Below, piece by piece: positions 11,075-24,582 of a DNA stretch of 64,000 nucleotides. Made by a program: the position numbers and the translations under genes. This stretch comes from Lunularia cruciata (taxonomy: Eukaryota; Streptophyta; Marchantiopsida; Lunulariales; Lunulariaceae). Under the pieces are notes generated by a model. The model was not told the DNA's origin. It made no database searches and worked only from the letters and a program-made list of their open reading frames with translations. Location: NCBI GenBank assembly GCA_948567375.1, contig OX419758.1, positions 31,377,001-31,441,000 on the forward strand, in the 5' to 3' direction. Each line of letters begins with the position of its first letter. Position 1 is the stretch's first letter.

Positions 11075-14000
11075 CTACAGCTTTGTGCTTCTCTTCGTTC
11101 GAATCCCTGCTCTCTTAGCCACTGCAGCACATCCAAACTTACTACCCTGCAAGGATCGACTTATTATAAGAAGGCATGGCACTCAATAAACCACACTATG
11201 ATGTTCGCGGGATGAATCGGTCGCTTAAATAGGTCAAGCCGCTCAATAAATGAGCTTTAATACGCTCAAAGTTGAGCAAAAATGATCAATTTCTTTTATG
11301 TCTAATCTTTGGTGCATATCAATAAGTAGAACAACGGACGAAATGGAGTATACTAGCTCTCATCGACATTCACATTAAAATGGCCCTCGTTTCCAGCCTG
11401 CATCAAAACAAACAACCGACCACCTAGATCAAAATCGAAGTATATCGAAATTTAAGTGCATGTAGGGCAGGTGGATAGATCTCTAATCCCAAATCAAATA
11501 AGAAAGATAGATACTTACTTGAGCCATGCTGCGATTGCGATTCCTCTGCTGAGTCCTGGCCTTGCTGATTACTGAATTTGGAGACATGTACAATCTCTGA
11601 AGAACGATGACATTATAACAGGTCACCGAATGACTTCTTTCACAACAAACAGCAGCAAAAAGAGCACGCTCAACAGTTTTAAATGTATAAGTAGACAGGT
11701 ACAAACAATAATCTACCTCAGACTTTAAACAAAAACTTTGATATACCTTTTCCTTTGTGGAGAGAGTCTGACGCTTTTGCGCACGTGGCACGAAGTCAAA
11801 AATCTCATGAAGTAGTTCATTTTCCTGAGGCACATCACAGCAAGTTGAAAAGTCACATAAACATACGCATGTATTTCTACCTGCTGAAGGCGCAGTACCA
11901 TCCAGTGCGCAGACGTTGATTTCTAAGATCAGAGAAAAATATCATTCATTCCACGTCAGACAATTGCCTGAAGAAAGGAGAAATTTTGATATGTCCATAG
12001 GTACCTGCATGTGGCGTTGAAACCCCTCAGCCAAAACCCTTCGCAAAGCATTGAGCTGAAATTCGACGGCCGCCGATTAGAGAGAGAAAATTGCGGGAAA
12101 TAGACTTCTTTTAGACGGCTAGTTCCATTGCGAGGTGCGAAGGTCAAAAGTTTACACAAGATTCCAAGCTTAAACCTCAAATGGTTCCTACTAATACTAC
12201 CATCGGATAAAATCCGAGCGTCGCCGATAAAATACCTGTATGGTTTGTGACCACGTGTTGATCCTTAAAACATCTCCACCAGGCAGTTTGACTGACAGTT
12301 CCCGGCAGTTACCGTCCTGCAACACATATTACCATTGTCCATTTTACTGATTAAATCAGAATGTTTATCCAACGAGAGAGCACATAAAAGTTTATGAATT
12401 ATGGTCTGTGATACCAGCAAAATTTGCCTGCATGCAAACGCTGGTTGAGACGGGGGTTCAACCTATAATATGGAAAAAGCATCGTGAAATCAACTTCAAG
12501 GCATTCTTCCGGAGGAAAGGAGATAAACAGGAAATTAATCATAAGAGAAGCGGATGGGCTAAAAACCTCAATTGTATTCAGGAGGCCACGGAATGATGCA
12601 CGCTGCGCATATCGCTCCTTCTTTGACTGCCCTTTACCACCCGCCTGCATTGATAGCGCCTTCATCTGCTCGACAACCTATAATACAAGACACAATTTCT
12701 GTAAAATCAGTTCTTCAAATATACTAATTTGGATCAAATAGATGGAGTGTATGGGTACGGAACAGTTCCGTTAGAACACGGTTCTATACCACGTGGGCAA
12801 GACATGAATTTGTGAATACCACATAGATGTCATTCACACATAAAGGTGACCTAGTTTTCCAGTTAGTTCATACCTGCAGACGAGGATTAGTGCTGTCAAG
12901 AGTAACCTTGATGACAAAGTGGAGGCTAATGTAGAATAGAGTGCGTCTTTTAAAGCATCTGTACCTGCAGACGAGGTTAAGTTGGAGCTAATGTTACCTC
13001 TAGAAATCATTGATTGACTCAGAGTCAGAGCGGTAGTAGCAGTAATCATGTCATCGCGTGCATACAAAGAAAGTAATATGCGTGCTAAACGTCCGGAACC
13101 CCAAGCGCTGAGTACGAGGACTGAAATTCATGTTTATGTGGAAGTGAGGCCATCAACACATAAAGTCAAAGAAGTAGCAAGACTTTCATAGGAAGTCTGC
13201 ACGGAACACTAAACGACTTCATCAGTGCCCACCAGCGTGCAGAAGTATACAACTGTAGTTCCTGTACCTCTACGTTATGTCAGGGGCCTGAGTGTCCACG
13301 GCAAAAATATTTGAGTAGTGGGAGCAGAAGCCGTTAATGGAACGGGGGATCCAGGGCAAAGGTATATACAAAGTAACCAAGAGCCAACGCCACAAACGAC
13401 GCTAGAAACTGACAAAAGATTAATCGGAACGAGCATTTGAAGGGGAAAATGTTGCTTGTAGGAGACCTATGAGTAATCAGTACCTTGAGTAAAACCGAAA
13501 ATACGAAAAACAGGAATTCGGGCTTTACGACGTATATAGGGCAGACTATATATATGAAGAACGCCATTTTAGATTTTAGGTTGATATTTTGCTACTTTCA
13601 TGGACTGCCTCACATACAACGCGTGGCTCCTACATACGTTACACATTACTTCTTTTCCTCTAGTAACGATCAACAACCTCGATACAGAAATGAGGTTACC
13701 ACTATTCTTCTCTACCAATATCTGCAAGTCTTCGATATCTTTCTATATATTTAAGAAATGGAAACACATAATATATTCCTACATATTATATGATTGTTTG
13801 GAAACCGCACACTCTCCGTTCTAAACAAAAGTTATTAACCAACACTGACAACTGCACAAAATGTGGCATCCAAGAGTGTCCCAGGACAGCCTTAGAAGCC
13901 ATATTTCTGCAACTGTGTGACAGCTGCATAAAAATTGCATACAGTCAAGAAAACACATAAAAAGGAGGGAAATGGAACGCAATAAATATCCGGATTTCAG

Positions 14001-17000
14001 CTCTTCAAAAGAAGCTAGACATGTGGTTTAACATGCCGTTAGGAGAGCGTGGGATACGGTACATGCCGAAGCAGGTCAATCGGTAGTCAGTCTCTCTTCA
14101 CTCTGCCGTACGTACGTCAAATACAACGCAGGCATTAATAGTTTAATATCTGATGTGTTTAACTGTCTTCTGTCAACCATCAACGTCTGCCTGGAACCAA
14201 ATTATTTGAAAAATGGGAGCAGTCGCCGTTCGCAGAACGGGGGATCCAAAAGCCACTTAGGACCAAACCTGAAACCAAGATGAATTTTGAAGATAACTGA
14301 CGAGATCAATTATCAGAACTAAAATCCTAAGGCATACCTCTGCTTCCCTCGCCTCCAAAGCTTTGCCGCCTGCTCCAATCAGCTTATGTGTTGCTTGTGG
14401 TTTGGATGCTGCTAACACTGGAGTATCAGAATCAACATACTCTGCTTCTGATGAAGTGTCAACAAGAAGATGTTTGGTCGACTCGTACAATAAAGCAACT
14501 GCCTCCCCCGTCGCAGTTCGGACAGCCAAATCATCGTCTCTCAGCAAAGCAGAAAGCGTAGGAAGGCTCCTGAGAAGCGTCCAAAGCGAATGTCAACCCA
14601 CATACGATAACCCATAGTTCTCGTCTTCTTCAGGTTATTCACTAGAGAACTGCAATCTGGAGAAACCCTAATGTGTGCAACTTCAGATCTTCCAAGCAAA
14701 CATAGCTCTGAAGAAGCCGCACAAAGCAAGCAACTCAAAAGCAGGCCTTGAGTGTTTGTGAATTATACTATATGAGAAGACCACTTTGCAGAAGATAGGA
14801 CGTCAAAGACCTACACTTCCCACTAGAAGATATTGAGAGTACTGGCTCCAGTCCCACTGGGTTGCTGAATGACGATGTTCCGGTCATCTCCACTACGATT
14901 ACAACCTTACACGCGCTTCTATATTGCGTAACGAAATAGAGAATCCTTTGTAGACAACCCGGTTCAATACCCACGTCCGACATGGACTGACTCCGACAAA
15001 TGACGGTAAACTAGTAAAGATCGTCATAACTATCAGTTACATAGATCGGTAAGCATGCATAGGCGCTTCCATATGTGGACATGATTCACCCCATGCGGAT
15101 GTCAATCATCAAACATCGACATCAACCGGAGAAGGATCAAGGATGTCCACAGGAACTTACAATTCGACGTGGTGACTCGCTATTCGCGTGGCAGGAACCG
15201 TAGACAAAAGCAATGCCCAAGCTGACACCCCAGCTGCCTTGACTGCTCCAGAGGGGCGGTTTGTACCAAGAGTCTGTACATATCAAAATTGTTACTTCAG
15301 TAACAAAGTCTACAAAAAGCACATAATACACAATCTGCTCGGCATCTCAACTACGTAGCCACTAATTTGGTCAAAGGTGAAGTGCTTTTAAAAAGAACTA
15401 GTCAACAACTCTCAGACAAGAACTTGCCTGATCGGCGTGATGATTTCCTTTGTGGCTGCAGATTGGCCATATTGCAGTCATGGCGCTCTCGGTTGCTCCC
15501 ATATCGGTACCACCAACGAATGATAGTATAGCCATAGTGTCTATTGCCTACAACAGTATATCATAATTTTCAAACATGGTTTTGTCATATACATAACGAA
15601 GTCCCGCGGGGCTTCCGTAAGAAAACGTTCGTTGAAGGTATCAGCTATTTGACAACTGGAGATTACATCAACCCTATCAGGTACCGAGCTTTAATCACTT
15701 ATCGGATGTGCGAAGGATGTGCACTTACTGCAATGCGAGCTGTAGGGGCAGTGTCAAACTTGGCAACTTTCAGAAGATGAGGCCACGCTTCTGAAAGGAT
15801 CTGTTGTGAAATGTTTCCAACTCCCGCTGTTAAGGACAGCAGACCTGCGTTGAGCAATGGCATGGTTGATTTCACAGGTCAGCCAACCGACCTTCGAGAA
15901 AGTTTGATCCAGACCTCAAAACCTAAATGTCACCTAGAAAGTCACCGCCGTATGGGAGGAAAGTATACCGAGTAAGCGCGATGCCAAAGCTCTTTCTAGG
16001 GCAGAGCCTTTCTTCACAGAATTTAGGCACAGATGCGAAAGCGTTTCGTACCTGGTCATCAGCTCACAGAACGTTAGAACTGACTGGTTTTGATAAGTTA
16101 GTGCTAGGTTTTAGGTACTCAGACGCTCCAGGAACTCCGAATTCGTATGTATCGACGACTCTACCAATAGCAAGGCAAGCAGAAGGGTGGATACAAGTTC
16201 CGGACTCTACAACATACTTCTCTTCAACAAACTCCACTAGCAAGTTGCTAGTGACAGCGCCAAGAAGACCTCGCAGTCCAGTCTCGCGCGTAGTAGACCT
16301 AGAATCAGATGACCAATCGCTGTCAATAAGAATCTGCAGTTTGCCCCAACCTAATGGTTTTGTCAGAACGACAACATCTCAACTCTAGATGTTACTGTTC
16401 TGATGTGATTCAGCCGAGTTAGATTAACTAAAACAAGAGAGACCTACATCTTATTTAAATTGGTGAAAGCATTTGTCACGAGATTTCCATGTGTGTAAGG
16501 ATTCATGGTCGCCCCAAAGTTTCAAGAATCGTCATATTCTAATAACTTAACGAATAGTCTTACAAAACCTCCTCCAAATGCACACCAGTATCACAACCTG
16601 AACCAATACAAAAATTCAAACGCACCTCTTTTCATACAGAGCTTCGATGAAGCTATCCAATATAGTCCCTTCGTCCTGCTCCTCTTCAACTTCTTCTACA
16701 CCACCACCGTAATCCATTGAGGATCCAGTGGAAGTCGTACTGAGGGTATCCTCATCCGTGTCGTCCCCTCTAATACTCCTACGCTGATTCCTAGCTGTTT
16801 ATAATTACATTTCCCACATACTCATCTTAGTACGAAATTCTCAAACCCGTAAATTCTTGGGCAAGACACGCCAAACTGTTCCAAAATTGCGAAGAATTAC
16901 AGAAGGAATGTTCGATGCTGAAAAGGACGACCGAGGATTGCGGCCATGACTTACATCTAGGCTGAACGGCTTACTATATGTCAACTTACGATCCGTAACC

Positions 17001-17784
17001 TACGGTGTTGGTGACTGCTTCCCAACATGTAGGAGGCCTTACAATGCACCAAACACTAATACGGAGGCTTCTCATATTATACATTTGATACCACACACGC
17101 ATTTTCGCTCACTTCTAGCAAAATATTAACGTCCACTATAGTTGCAAACTATGATCCCTACAGAAGCCTTAGATACTCAAAAAACCGATGAAGACACTCT
17201 ACGGTTGTCTGCAAGGGGAAGAAAACATCCACCAACTGTCTAAATTGAGACAACCAAGAAAAACCTCAATTTTCACCATAGGATGAATCAAGGGGTACAA
17301 AAACTACAGCATAGGTGTCATCTTCACACCAGAAGGCCCCGCTTCCCAGATAATGGTAATGCAGGAAGGAAATTTGATTTACAGGTTTGCACAAGTCAGT
17401 TTGGTAGGAAAAGTAGAACCCCTAGATGCCTTACAAGGAAAGTAAACCATAGGGACGGAAGCGAGACAAAGGAGGTCAACAACAAGACGAAAACAGTTCG
17501 AAAAGAAATAGCTCGTTAACTCGTTAACCCTAATTTGCGTCCAACCAAACTAATTGCACGATCCTCCATCGAAGTCAGCGTTAAGGAAAGCCGCCGAGTG
17601 CCCAAATTCTTCCAACAATTGAAACTTCTGTAACAACACTCCTAAAGAAGGCACAAATACAACACGATTTCGAACAACATCCTACAGCTGTTTCTTCCAT
17701 CCCTTAAACTAAAACTAAAACACGTTTGCAGGCACGATTATACTCCAAAACAACACTATGAAGGAGACACTTACTTCTCCCCAT
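11075..17784 (-). CDS. Interferon-related developmental regulator (IFRD / SAT32-like), 14 exons
   Basis: Reassembled by eye from splice sites and frame continuity. Coding exons, minus strand: 17784-17775, 16794-16626, 16298-16218, 16051-15969, 15844-15729, 15547-15428, 15273-15161, 14569-14338, 12677-12567, 12316-12236, 12055-12005, 11824-11747, 11596-11519, 11146-11075. The sum is 1395 nt, 464 residues plus TAG, with all phases matching. Residues about 50-310 look like the helical-repeat IFRD domain (LYEKRSTTRE, EFVEEKYETL, SVKKGSALER, LRDDDLAVRTATGEAVALLY). The later part has family hallmarks AGGKG.SKKE, INTWSQ, LAEGFQRHMQENELL and YMSPNSVISKARTQ. IFRD proteins are transcriptional co-regulators; the Arabidopsis homologue SAT32 is linked to salt tolerance. 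The start is ATGGGGAGAA before a GTAAGT donor. Intron 6 uses a GC donor. Intron 8 (1.66 kb) holds a possible optional exon. Length is normal for the family and there are no in-frame stops, so the gene is probably functional. Confidence 0.9.
12678..14337 (-). other. Long intron 8 of the IFRD gene with duplicated exon-like 33-mers
   Basis: Lies between donor GAG|GTATGC and acceptor TATTATAG|GTTG. It contains two related 33-bp segments, 12997-12965 and 12906-12874, each preceded by AG and ending CGTCTGCAG|GTA. The second would add 11 in-frame codons (VTLDSTNPRLQ) between exons 8 and 9. The first has a TAA in that frame. Confidence 0.5.
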
Positions 17785-18660
17785 TGCGCTTTCCTTCTCG
17801 GCCGCCGTGCGGCCGCTAAAGTTTGTAAAGAATCAGCACCACAATAACCAATTCCTTTCGAATTGTACTCACACAATTATGTACAAGGCCCTCTTTCCCG
17901 TGCATACTCCTCTCCTACTCCCCCACTAAAACCCCTGGAAATTACACAAATCTGTACACCGCATCCTAAGCTACTCAAATCAGTCGGCCTGATTGCTGCC
18001 ATGCTTCCAATTTTCGATACTAAAACGGCCTAGAACAATTTTACGCTCAGAACATCGACAGAAACACCACTTCTCCGAAGAACAGACGACGACGAGAAAA
18101 CTAGCGATAAATCAAGGAACACTGAGGAAAGACCAAGAGATGGTGTGCAAGAGCTTTTACATATGAGAGGCGGACTTCCCAAGTAATATTCTAATATCCG
18201 CTATTATTAAAATTTCCTAATAATTTAATTTCCTATTTCCTATGCCCGAATCTGTTTAACATCCAAACAACATGCCCCACTCGTTCATCTTTCCCCCGTC
18301 TAGATCTGGATCTACGGACAGGAGAGCTTCATCTTGAAGGCGTAGTGTCTGAGGAGATTGAGTCTGATGCTTGTCGTCTCTCGTCGGATTTAGGATCCAC
18401 GGCCGACTGTGGCTACCGGCTGGAGTAGGTTGCTTCTGAAAAGTTTGTGTCAGTCCCCGACTCAAGGCGCCACGTTTCATTGCCACGTGGGAGCGTGAGC
18501 CGCTCAAGGCCACTTATTCTTGTCGTAGATTCAGTGATTCCCCGCGGCTTTGCATTTGCGTGTCGTTTCTGGAATGAGGCAGCGGGAAAGTGCACCTGAA
18601 GCGAAGGGGGAGTATGGACCACGATTTGCGTGCGAGAAACTGGGCCGAACAGAGTGGTTT
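17785..18660 (-). promoter_or_regulatory. 5' flank and probable promoter of the IFRD gene
   Basis: Immediately upstream of the ATG is a GC-rich leader with two GCGGCCG-type blocks (about 17799-17815), unlike the AT-rich DNA around it. A second GC-richer stretch follows at about 18270-18660. Its 60-85-codon minus-strand frames show no recognisable family. No TATA box could be assigned with confidence. Confidence 0.35.
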
Positions 18661-20026
18661 TAGGCTATATTAGCCTAAATCAGAAGGGTAGGATTAAGAT
18701 AATTACTTAACAAATCATTGCATTACGGACTTGTGGACGGTGTCTCCTCTGCCTCACGGGTCCACAACTTCTGGAGGAAGTCTTAGCTCTTTCTGTACCT
18801 CGACTCGGTTGACACCTCTTCCTGCTACAGTAGGCTTCCTCAACTACAGCGGCCAGTTCCCCGCCTACCCAAGCCGGTTAATAGCTTCTCCCCTGCAATA
18901 TACATTCCGGCTGTATGTTCGCTAATCTCATTCTTGGATGATGGATTCACGTTCGAACTTCTCCAATATAATTTCTCAGCCGTCGTTTGGTTCTTCAAAC
19001 ATAGTAATGTAAATCTACGTAATGTCAAGTGACAGCACTTGTAAGTAAAGACTTCGTGCTCTTAAGATGCTTAATCAATCGCCTAGCACATTTATGTGCA
19101 CAGCCTTAACTTTACAAAACTCATAGCAGTGTGAGTTGCCAGCCCAATCAGATGGTAGAAGAAGGATCTTATGGATTCTTTTGTGATCTTGATCATATAC
19201 CAAGATCTAGATGCTATCATGTCGTATGATGCTGCCTCGATACCCCAAATAACCTGCGGGAGTTCTCTGGCTCAGGGTACTACATCACAGTAATTCCCGT
19301 CACGATTTCGTTGGCTTCTTGGGAGTTCAAAACCTAGAATCCTTACTCCAACACATTTTATAAGATATAAGTGAAAGTCAGCATGTCTACCTTGAACCTT
19401 GTCACTAGCAAAAACATTAATAGAATCTACAGACTCCTCCCAGTCCTTAATATGGAGCGCTCGATCTCGCGTTAATTTCATGGTTCTAGAATGGGGAGTT
19501 TCACTTTAAGGTTATCGATGTCCGTAATAAATTCACGGGATTTCCCGTAGATGGCTTGGGGGGCGCCATCTAGATTTTACGGGAAGTTTTCCCGTAGCCT
19601 TCTAAATGTTAACGGGTCATGGGATGTGTGAGTAGGATACCCAGATTTTACGGGAAGTAGTTCCATAGTTCTCTAAAACGTTAATGTGTCATTTCTTTAA
19701 TTATTTATTTATGAGATACGGGAAGACCCTAGTCCATGATGATAAAAAGACCAAATCGAAATTTACAATACAGAATAAAATATTCAAACCCTAATATTGC
19801 ATGATTCCATTCGTAAATAACCCTGTCTCGGTTTATAGAACCTCCTGTATAAATTGACCGGAGGGAGGCTTACGAGATCAACCTACCTCCCGTATTTTCC
19901 AAAATTGAAACCCCCTAATGTCTTAAAGGACAAGTTGAGACACAAGGAGGTAGAGTAGAGAATCAGTTCCATGCGTTTCTTTTTGGCTTGTGGAACAAGG
20001 ACAACTTACCTAAACTTGTTATCTAA
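18661..20026. other. Intergenic with a 71-bp spaced repeat
   Basis: AGATTTTACGGGAAG occurs at 19572 and 19643. The following sequence (TTCTCTAAA...GTTAA.G.GTCAT type) is repeated with changes. The stretch also has self-complementary TTCCCGTA/TACGGGAA words. No gene was recognised. Confidence 0.5.
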
Positions 20027-20103
20027 CTTACCTTTTTTCTCTCTCTCCCTTGTACGGCTTGATGGGGTCTTCCCATCTTCGTTTTTTCTACGCGGTCGCC
20101 TTC
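20027..20103 (+). repeat. Interspersed short element, copy 4
   Basis: TTACCTTTTTTCTCTCTCTC then CCTTGTACGGCTTGATGGGG, TCTTCCCATC and CGCGGTCGCCTT. Nearly colinear with the 55956 copy, including the T-rich then CTCTC-rich leader. Confidence 0.75.
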
Positions 20104-21263
20104 ACTCTACGTAACAAATCCTATGGAATGTCAACATACACGTCAACAGGAACGTGTCTTATAAACTCTTCCTTTCTTTGAAAGAGGTGTGGAGTAGAAG
20201 GACATCTTCTTTCCTCACGTACTCTTCATTTCAATCGTGGGTTCCAGAGTACCGAATTGGACTAGGTTTGCTTCAATGTCTTCTCGTAATATGGAGATGA
20301 ATGATCCACATTGAAAGTACTCGGTTGTCATCTAAATTCACCTTTCTGCGTTTTAAAGAAAAACAATTAAAATTCGTTGACTTGGTTCACGAACTGTACA
20401 AGAGACCACGTAGCTTATGCATTGAGTATCCTGCGCCAAAACCCAACAAAACGGCCGCTAGACCTGGTTAAAGTCGCTGATCGGACTCAACTTGTGAAAG
20501 TGAAAATCGTGCAGACATTGATGAGTTACGTAGCGGCTAAGGCGAATGTCCGTATATAGAATAAAACGTTGTAAGCTAAAAACCGTCTGGTCCCAAGTTG
20601 CTAGCTAGAGTGATCCAGGAACAAACGGGGTTGCTGCGCCGAAGAACAGGATAAGAGGTTTCATTCTTTTTCTCAAATGCGACTGCGTGTGCGTGTGAAG
20701 GCGGGAAGACCTCGTCAAACCTCGTACAAGGAAAAGCCCACGAGTGTAAACTGGGGCTAAGCACCAATAGTAGTATCGGTAAGAGAGGTCATTGGGAAGT
20801 CTCTGATTAGTTTATTCCAGAACCGAAATAATTTAATGGATGGACCGCCGGACCCATTAAATTTGTAAGGACTATCCATACAATCCTTTATGGATTTTTA
20901 CAAGTATGGAAAAAGTACAAGGGGATTCAATTCCAAAATTTATAGATAATTTTACGCGTACTAGTCAGAAGGTGTAAAATTAGTTTACAAGTACAGTAAA
21001 ACAAACAAAGAAAGAATTTCAAATTAACATAGTCGTAAAATGTTGAGGGGCAATAACTTTTTTCGTGTTATCATTTCCGCCGAAATTTTTCCCTACAGAT
21101 TCTACAGGTTGCCCGTAATGCCAAGAAATTTTGAGGATCACAAAAAAAGTGACATGTTAAAGTTTACATACGTAACCGCATAAAATTCATGTAGTCACCA
21201 TCGTGCACCCTTACGTGTTTACAGATTTTTCTTAAAAGAAATTTAGAAATCACTATTGGGCCA
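20104..21263. other. Intergenic, no gene recognised
   Basis: Open frames up to 64 codons (for example 20377-20559 plus, 20576-20767 minus) without motifs. Nothing further noted. Confidence 0.4.
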
Positions 21264-21358
21264 AAAAGACTTTATTGAAACGCCTTTTTGGCTCCCTTGT
21301 AAAACCCCGTAAAAGACTTTATTGAAACGCCTTTTTGGCTCCCTTGTAAAAACCCCGT
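21264..21358. repeat. Perfect-looking 47-bp tandem duplication
   Basis: AAAAGACTTTATTGAAACGC begins at 21264 and again at 21311. Both units run on through TTTTTGGCTCCCTTGTAAAA to CCCCGTAA, differing by one A in a homopolymer. The near-identity implies a recent event. Confidence 0.9.
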
Positions 21359-23815
21359 AAAAATTTAGATGACTGCTCCAGAAAATATTTACGAGCAAAG
21401 TGCGGTGGGGTACATTATCAAATTGACAGGTGACCACCCATTGCCATAAATAATTTACAGGATCTCAACCCATAAATTTTTGCTCTTAATCATAACCCAC
21501 AATTAACTGGTAGCACCCTTAATTATAATCACTTGTCCTTCAGCGTAATTATTGTTTCTGTGCTAATTAATTAGTGTTTTGGTTTTCCCTATGCATGGTT
21601 GGAGCACATCTTGGAGTGGAGTATATTTGAAGTAGTCAACTTTGAGTGCAAACTCTCAACTCGTAGGCCGCATGATGGGACATGATCGATAGCAAGAAGA
21701 AATGGATGTGAAAATGGGTCGATTTGGGTGGAAATAACATATGTGCTATCAAATGATAAATTGCAACTAGTTATATTTTGATATGAATCTCTCTCTATAA
21801 GCACTTTGTATAAATTGCCATAAGTTTTAGCGTGTTATGGTGAGTGTTTTCAAAGCATATCATCGCTTAAGTTTTGTACTTGTCTTCAAGGGAGAATGAG
21901 TGCAAGGGGTTCAATTTGGAAAGGTGTCCAAAGGGAGGAATTTAAGACCCATCAGACCAGTAGCACGACAAGGCGATGGTAAGGCATTGAATTTAAGAAA
22001 TGTGGCCATGGAGTAGAGGGATCGAGAGTGATAGATGATTTATCATTTAGAGAGACAAATAGATCAAAGAGCGAGCAAAAAGAGAGGAGAGAGTTGAGGA
22101 AGTAAAGGTAAGGAGAGTGCAAAACGAGCTAGAGAAAAATTGGAGGCTAGAAAAAGGAGAGGAAAGAGTTGAGGAAGTCAAGGGAAAGAGAGGATTACAA
22201 GAAAAGCTTTGTTGAGCAAAAAGACAAGGAAGTCACAATAAAGCTAGAGTCATGATAAAAGCTATTTGCTCAAGTAAGGGAAGGGCATGGAGAGAAATGC
22301 CATGATTGACTACTTACATTTGGATACTATTGAGTGCCCCAAGAGAAACCTATTGATGAGAACAAAATGTAAGGATAACATTTTGATTGTGTGAAAAAAA
22401 ATTTTGAGAGTTGATGATAAAAACAAACAAGAGTGGGGCAAGAGAAATCTATTGAGTGGGATGATGAGAAAAGCAATGTATCATGATAGCATTTTTTGTG
22501 AATTTTGTTGTTTGAGTGATTGACAAAAAAAATCTGATAATTTGAATTTGTAAGGAGATCTAGATTAGAAAAAGAGTGAAGACCAAATATTGAGGGTATT
22601 CTAATAGTAAGGATAGTTAGAGGATAGCAAAGCATCTTATTAGTACAAGATAGGAAAGTGTTGACCAATACATGAGCATCAAAAGGTTGAGAATACACTT
22701 AAGAAATGTGTGGAGATGAGCCTTGAGAGACAAGAATACACTTAAAAAAATATGTAGTACCTCAAGAGTAGGAGAGTGGAGGGTCTGATAGGAAAGAGTG
22801 ATGAAACAAGCAACATGAATGATGAATGTTGAGGGTCTATTGAAAAATGTTGATGACCAAAGGATATCCACCCAAGCAAGAAGAAGAGATATCCATCTTA
22901 CAGTGTCAAGAACATCAAATCTGCATCATAATTGCCCATTTCCATAACAATTTTTGGCTTGGAGAGAAGAATAGATATTCATCTTATAGTATCAAGAAGT
23001 TTCAAAATAGAGGAGTATCAGGTCGCTTACCCTTAAAGCTTCAACAAATTGACTGAGGGTGCTCTAGAAGAGCTTCAATTTGAGAGTGTTGAAGAGATTA
23101 TTGAGGAGATTGTTCCATAAGAGCTTAAGAGCTTGAGAACACTGCCTAAAATTAAGAGTGTTGAGGAGCATCAAAGAAGGACACACAATATGCCTTAGGT
23201 GAGCATACGGGAGGAGTTGAGTAAGGAAAGCATGTGGCATACACTCTTGGAATGGCAAGGTGAGATTGAAATAGGAGAGTGACACTAAAAGTGAAAGCGG
23301 AGTTGTTGGGGATTGTTGTGGATTGAAGTGGATTGTTGAAATTTGATGATGAATTTGTGTAATACTCCAAGGACAAGAGAAATCTTGGAAAGAGATACAA
23401 GAGAGAAAACACAGATTTCAAACTCAATCCTTTGATGCCCCAAGGGAGCACCTTCTCTTTAATATATAGCCAAGAAGGATCTCCTCCAATGAAGCTCTGC
23501 CACAAGATTAGATACATGGATAGGTGACCAGTCATCAAGCTCCACCCTTAGATTATTTGCTTGGATGGGTGATATGTCGGTCTTTGTCCCATCTGGTTGG
23601 TCAAACAAGCTTTGACTAGAGAGAATCTTTTAGGGAATCTTCTTGTAGGAACCTTAGACTCATGTGGGTGAGATACCGTTGGAAAGCTTTCAGTGAGACA
23701 AATCAAGGAGGTGGAAAAAGGCTAACCTTTTCTTTGTTGGGGGGAGGATGAGCACATTTTTGAGGCCTAATTCATTTGTTTAGGTCTCCAAAATTGCCTC
23801 AAGTTTTTAGGCCTA
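21359..23815. other. Degenerate AG-rich DNA, no gene supported
   Basis: Between about 22000 and 23300 the plus strand is strongly purine-rich, with many GAGAG and GTTGAGGA words. This opens minus-strand frames of 120-130 codons (22327-22698, 23152-23538) with Ser/Phe/Leu-rich products that reflect composition. No family was recognised. Confidence 0.45.
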
Positions 23816-24125
23816 TTTTGGCTTCTGCCCTATTAGTAGAAGTGCTCTTTTGGTGATACCTCTATATGATCTTCATCCTTCATCATGTGTAACATCCTTC
23901 TAGATGTCACCACCCCAAGTTTCACCTCTAGATCATATGCCTAGCTATTGATTCTAAAGTTTCCAAGCATGTTTTGGTTTTTGGCCTATTAGTAGAAGTA
24001 CTCTTTTGGTGATACCTCTAGCTTATCTACTTAGTCCATTATTTATAACATCCTTCCAGATGTTACCAAACCAAATTTCATCTATAGATCATCTGTCTAG
24101 CTATTGGTATTACAATTTGTGGAAG
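23816..24125. repeat. Two-copy tandem duplication, period about 156 bp
   Basis: The block containing CCTATTAGTAGAAGT(G/A)CTCTTTTGGTGATACCTCTA and, later, ATCCTTC(T/C)AGATGT(C/T)ACCA and CTAGCTATTG starts at 23816 and again at 23972. Many of the differences are transitions. Confidence 0.8.
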
Positions 24126-24582
24126 AGGAGGAATGTTGTTTGGAATATTTTAGCATGGAGGAATGGAATTTGCTTTTAAGATAATGGGATTTTGAAAATT
24201 CACCTCAATATTTGGAGGATCAAGTATACATTGGATGCCAAAGTGGGTTGGGTTTGTGTCCATGTTATTCAGGAATTTAGATCCACTCCCCTTTAGGTAG
24301 TTGATGCAATTGGATGTGATGTCTTTTTATACTTTGTTGGAGCGTGTGAAAGATCATCAGGTTTTTAAAAAGAATATGGCAAGGTAAGCAAACCCTAGTC
24401 TACATCAAGCTTGTAGTAGCTCTTGATAGGTTTTGTCACAGTGGGAATGGTGCATGTATAGCACAAGTGACCAATTTAGGGAGTATTAGCTTTGGCTCCA
24501 CCACAAGTTTCACTACAAAGGGTGATCATTGATATTGTAGCTAATATGGGGAAAGAGGTAGCATTGTTCAATAGAGAGGAAG

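Noticed and set aside
15927-16388. 153-codon plus-strand open frame
   Set aside because: It lies antisense over exons 3 and 4 of the well-supported IFRD gene.
16441-16500. Alternative IFRD exon reading NLVTNAFTNLNK on the minus strand
   Set aside because: No acceptor AG precedes it without a stop, and the exon at 16298-16218 fits phase and family sequence better.
22327-23538. Minus-strand frames of 123 and 128 codons
   Set aside because: They mirror a purine-rich plus strand; composition is Ser/Phe/Leu-rich without domain pattern.
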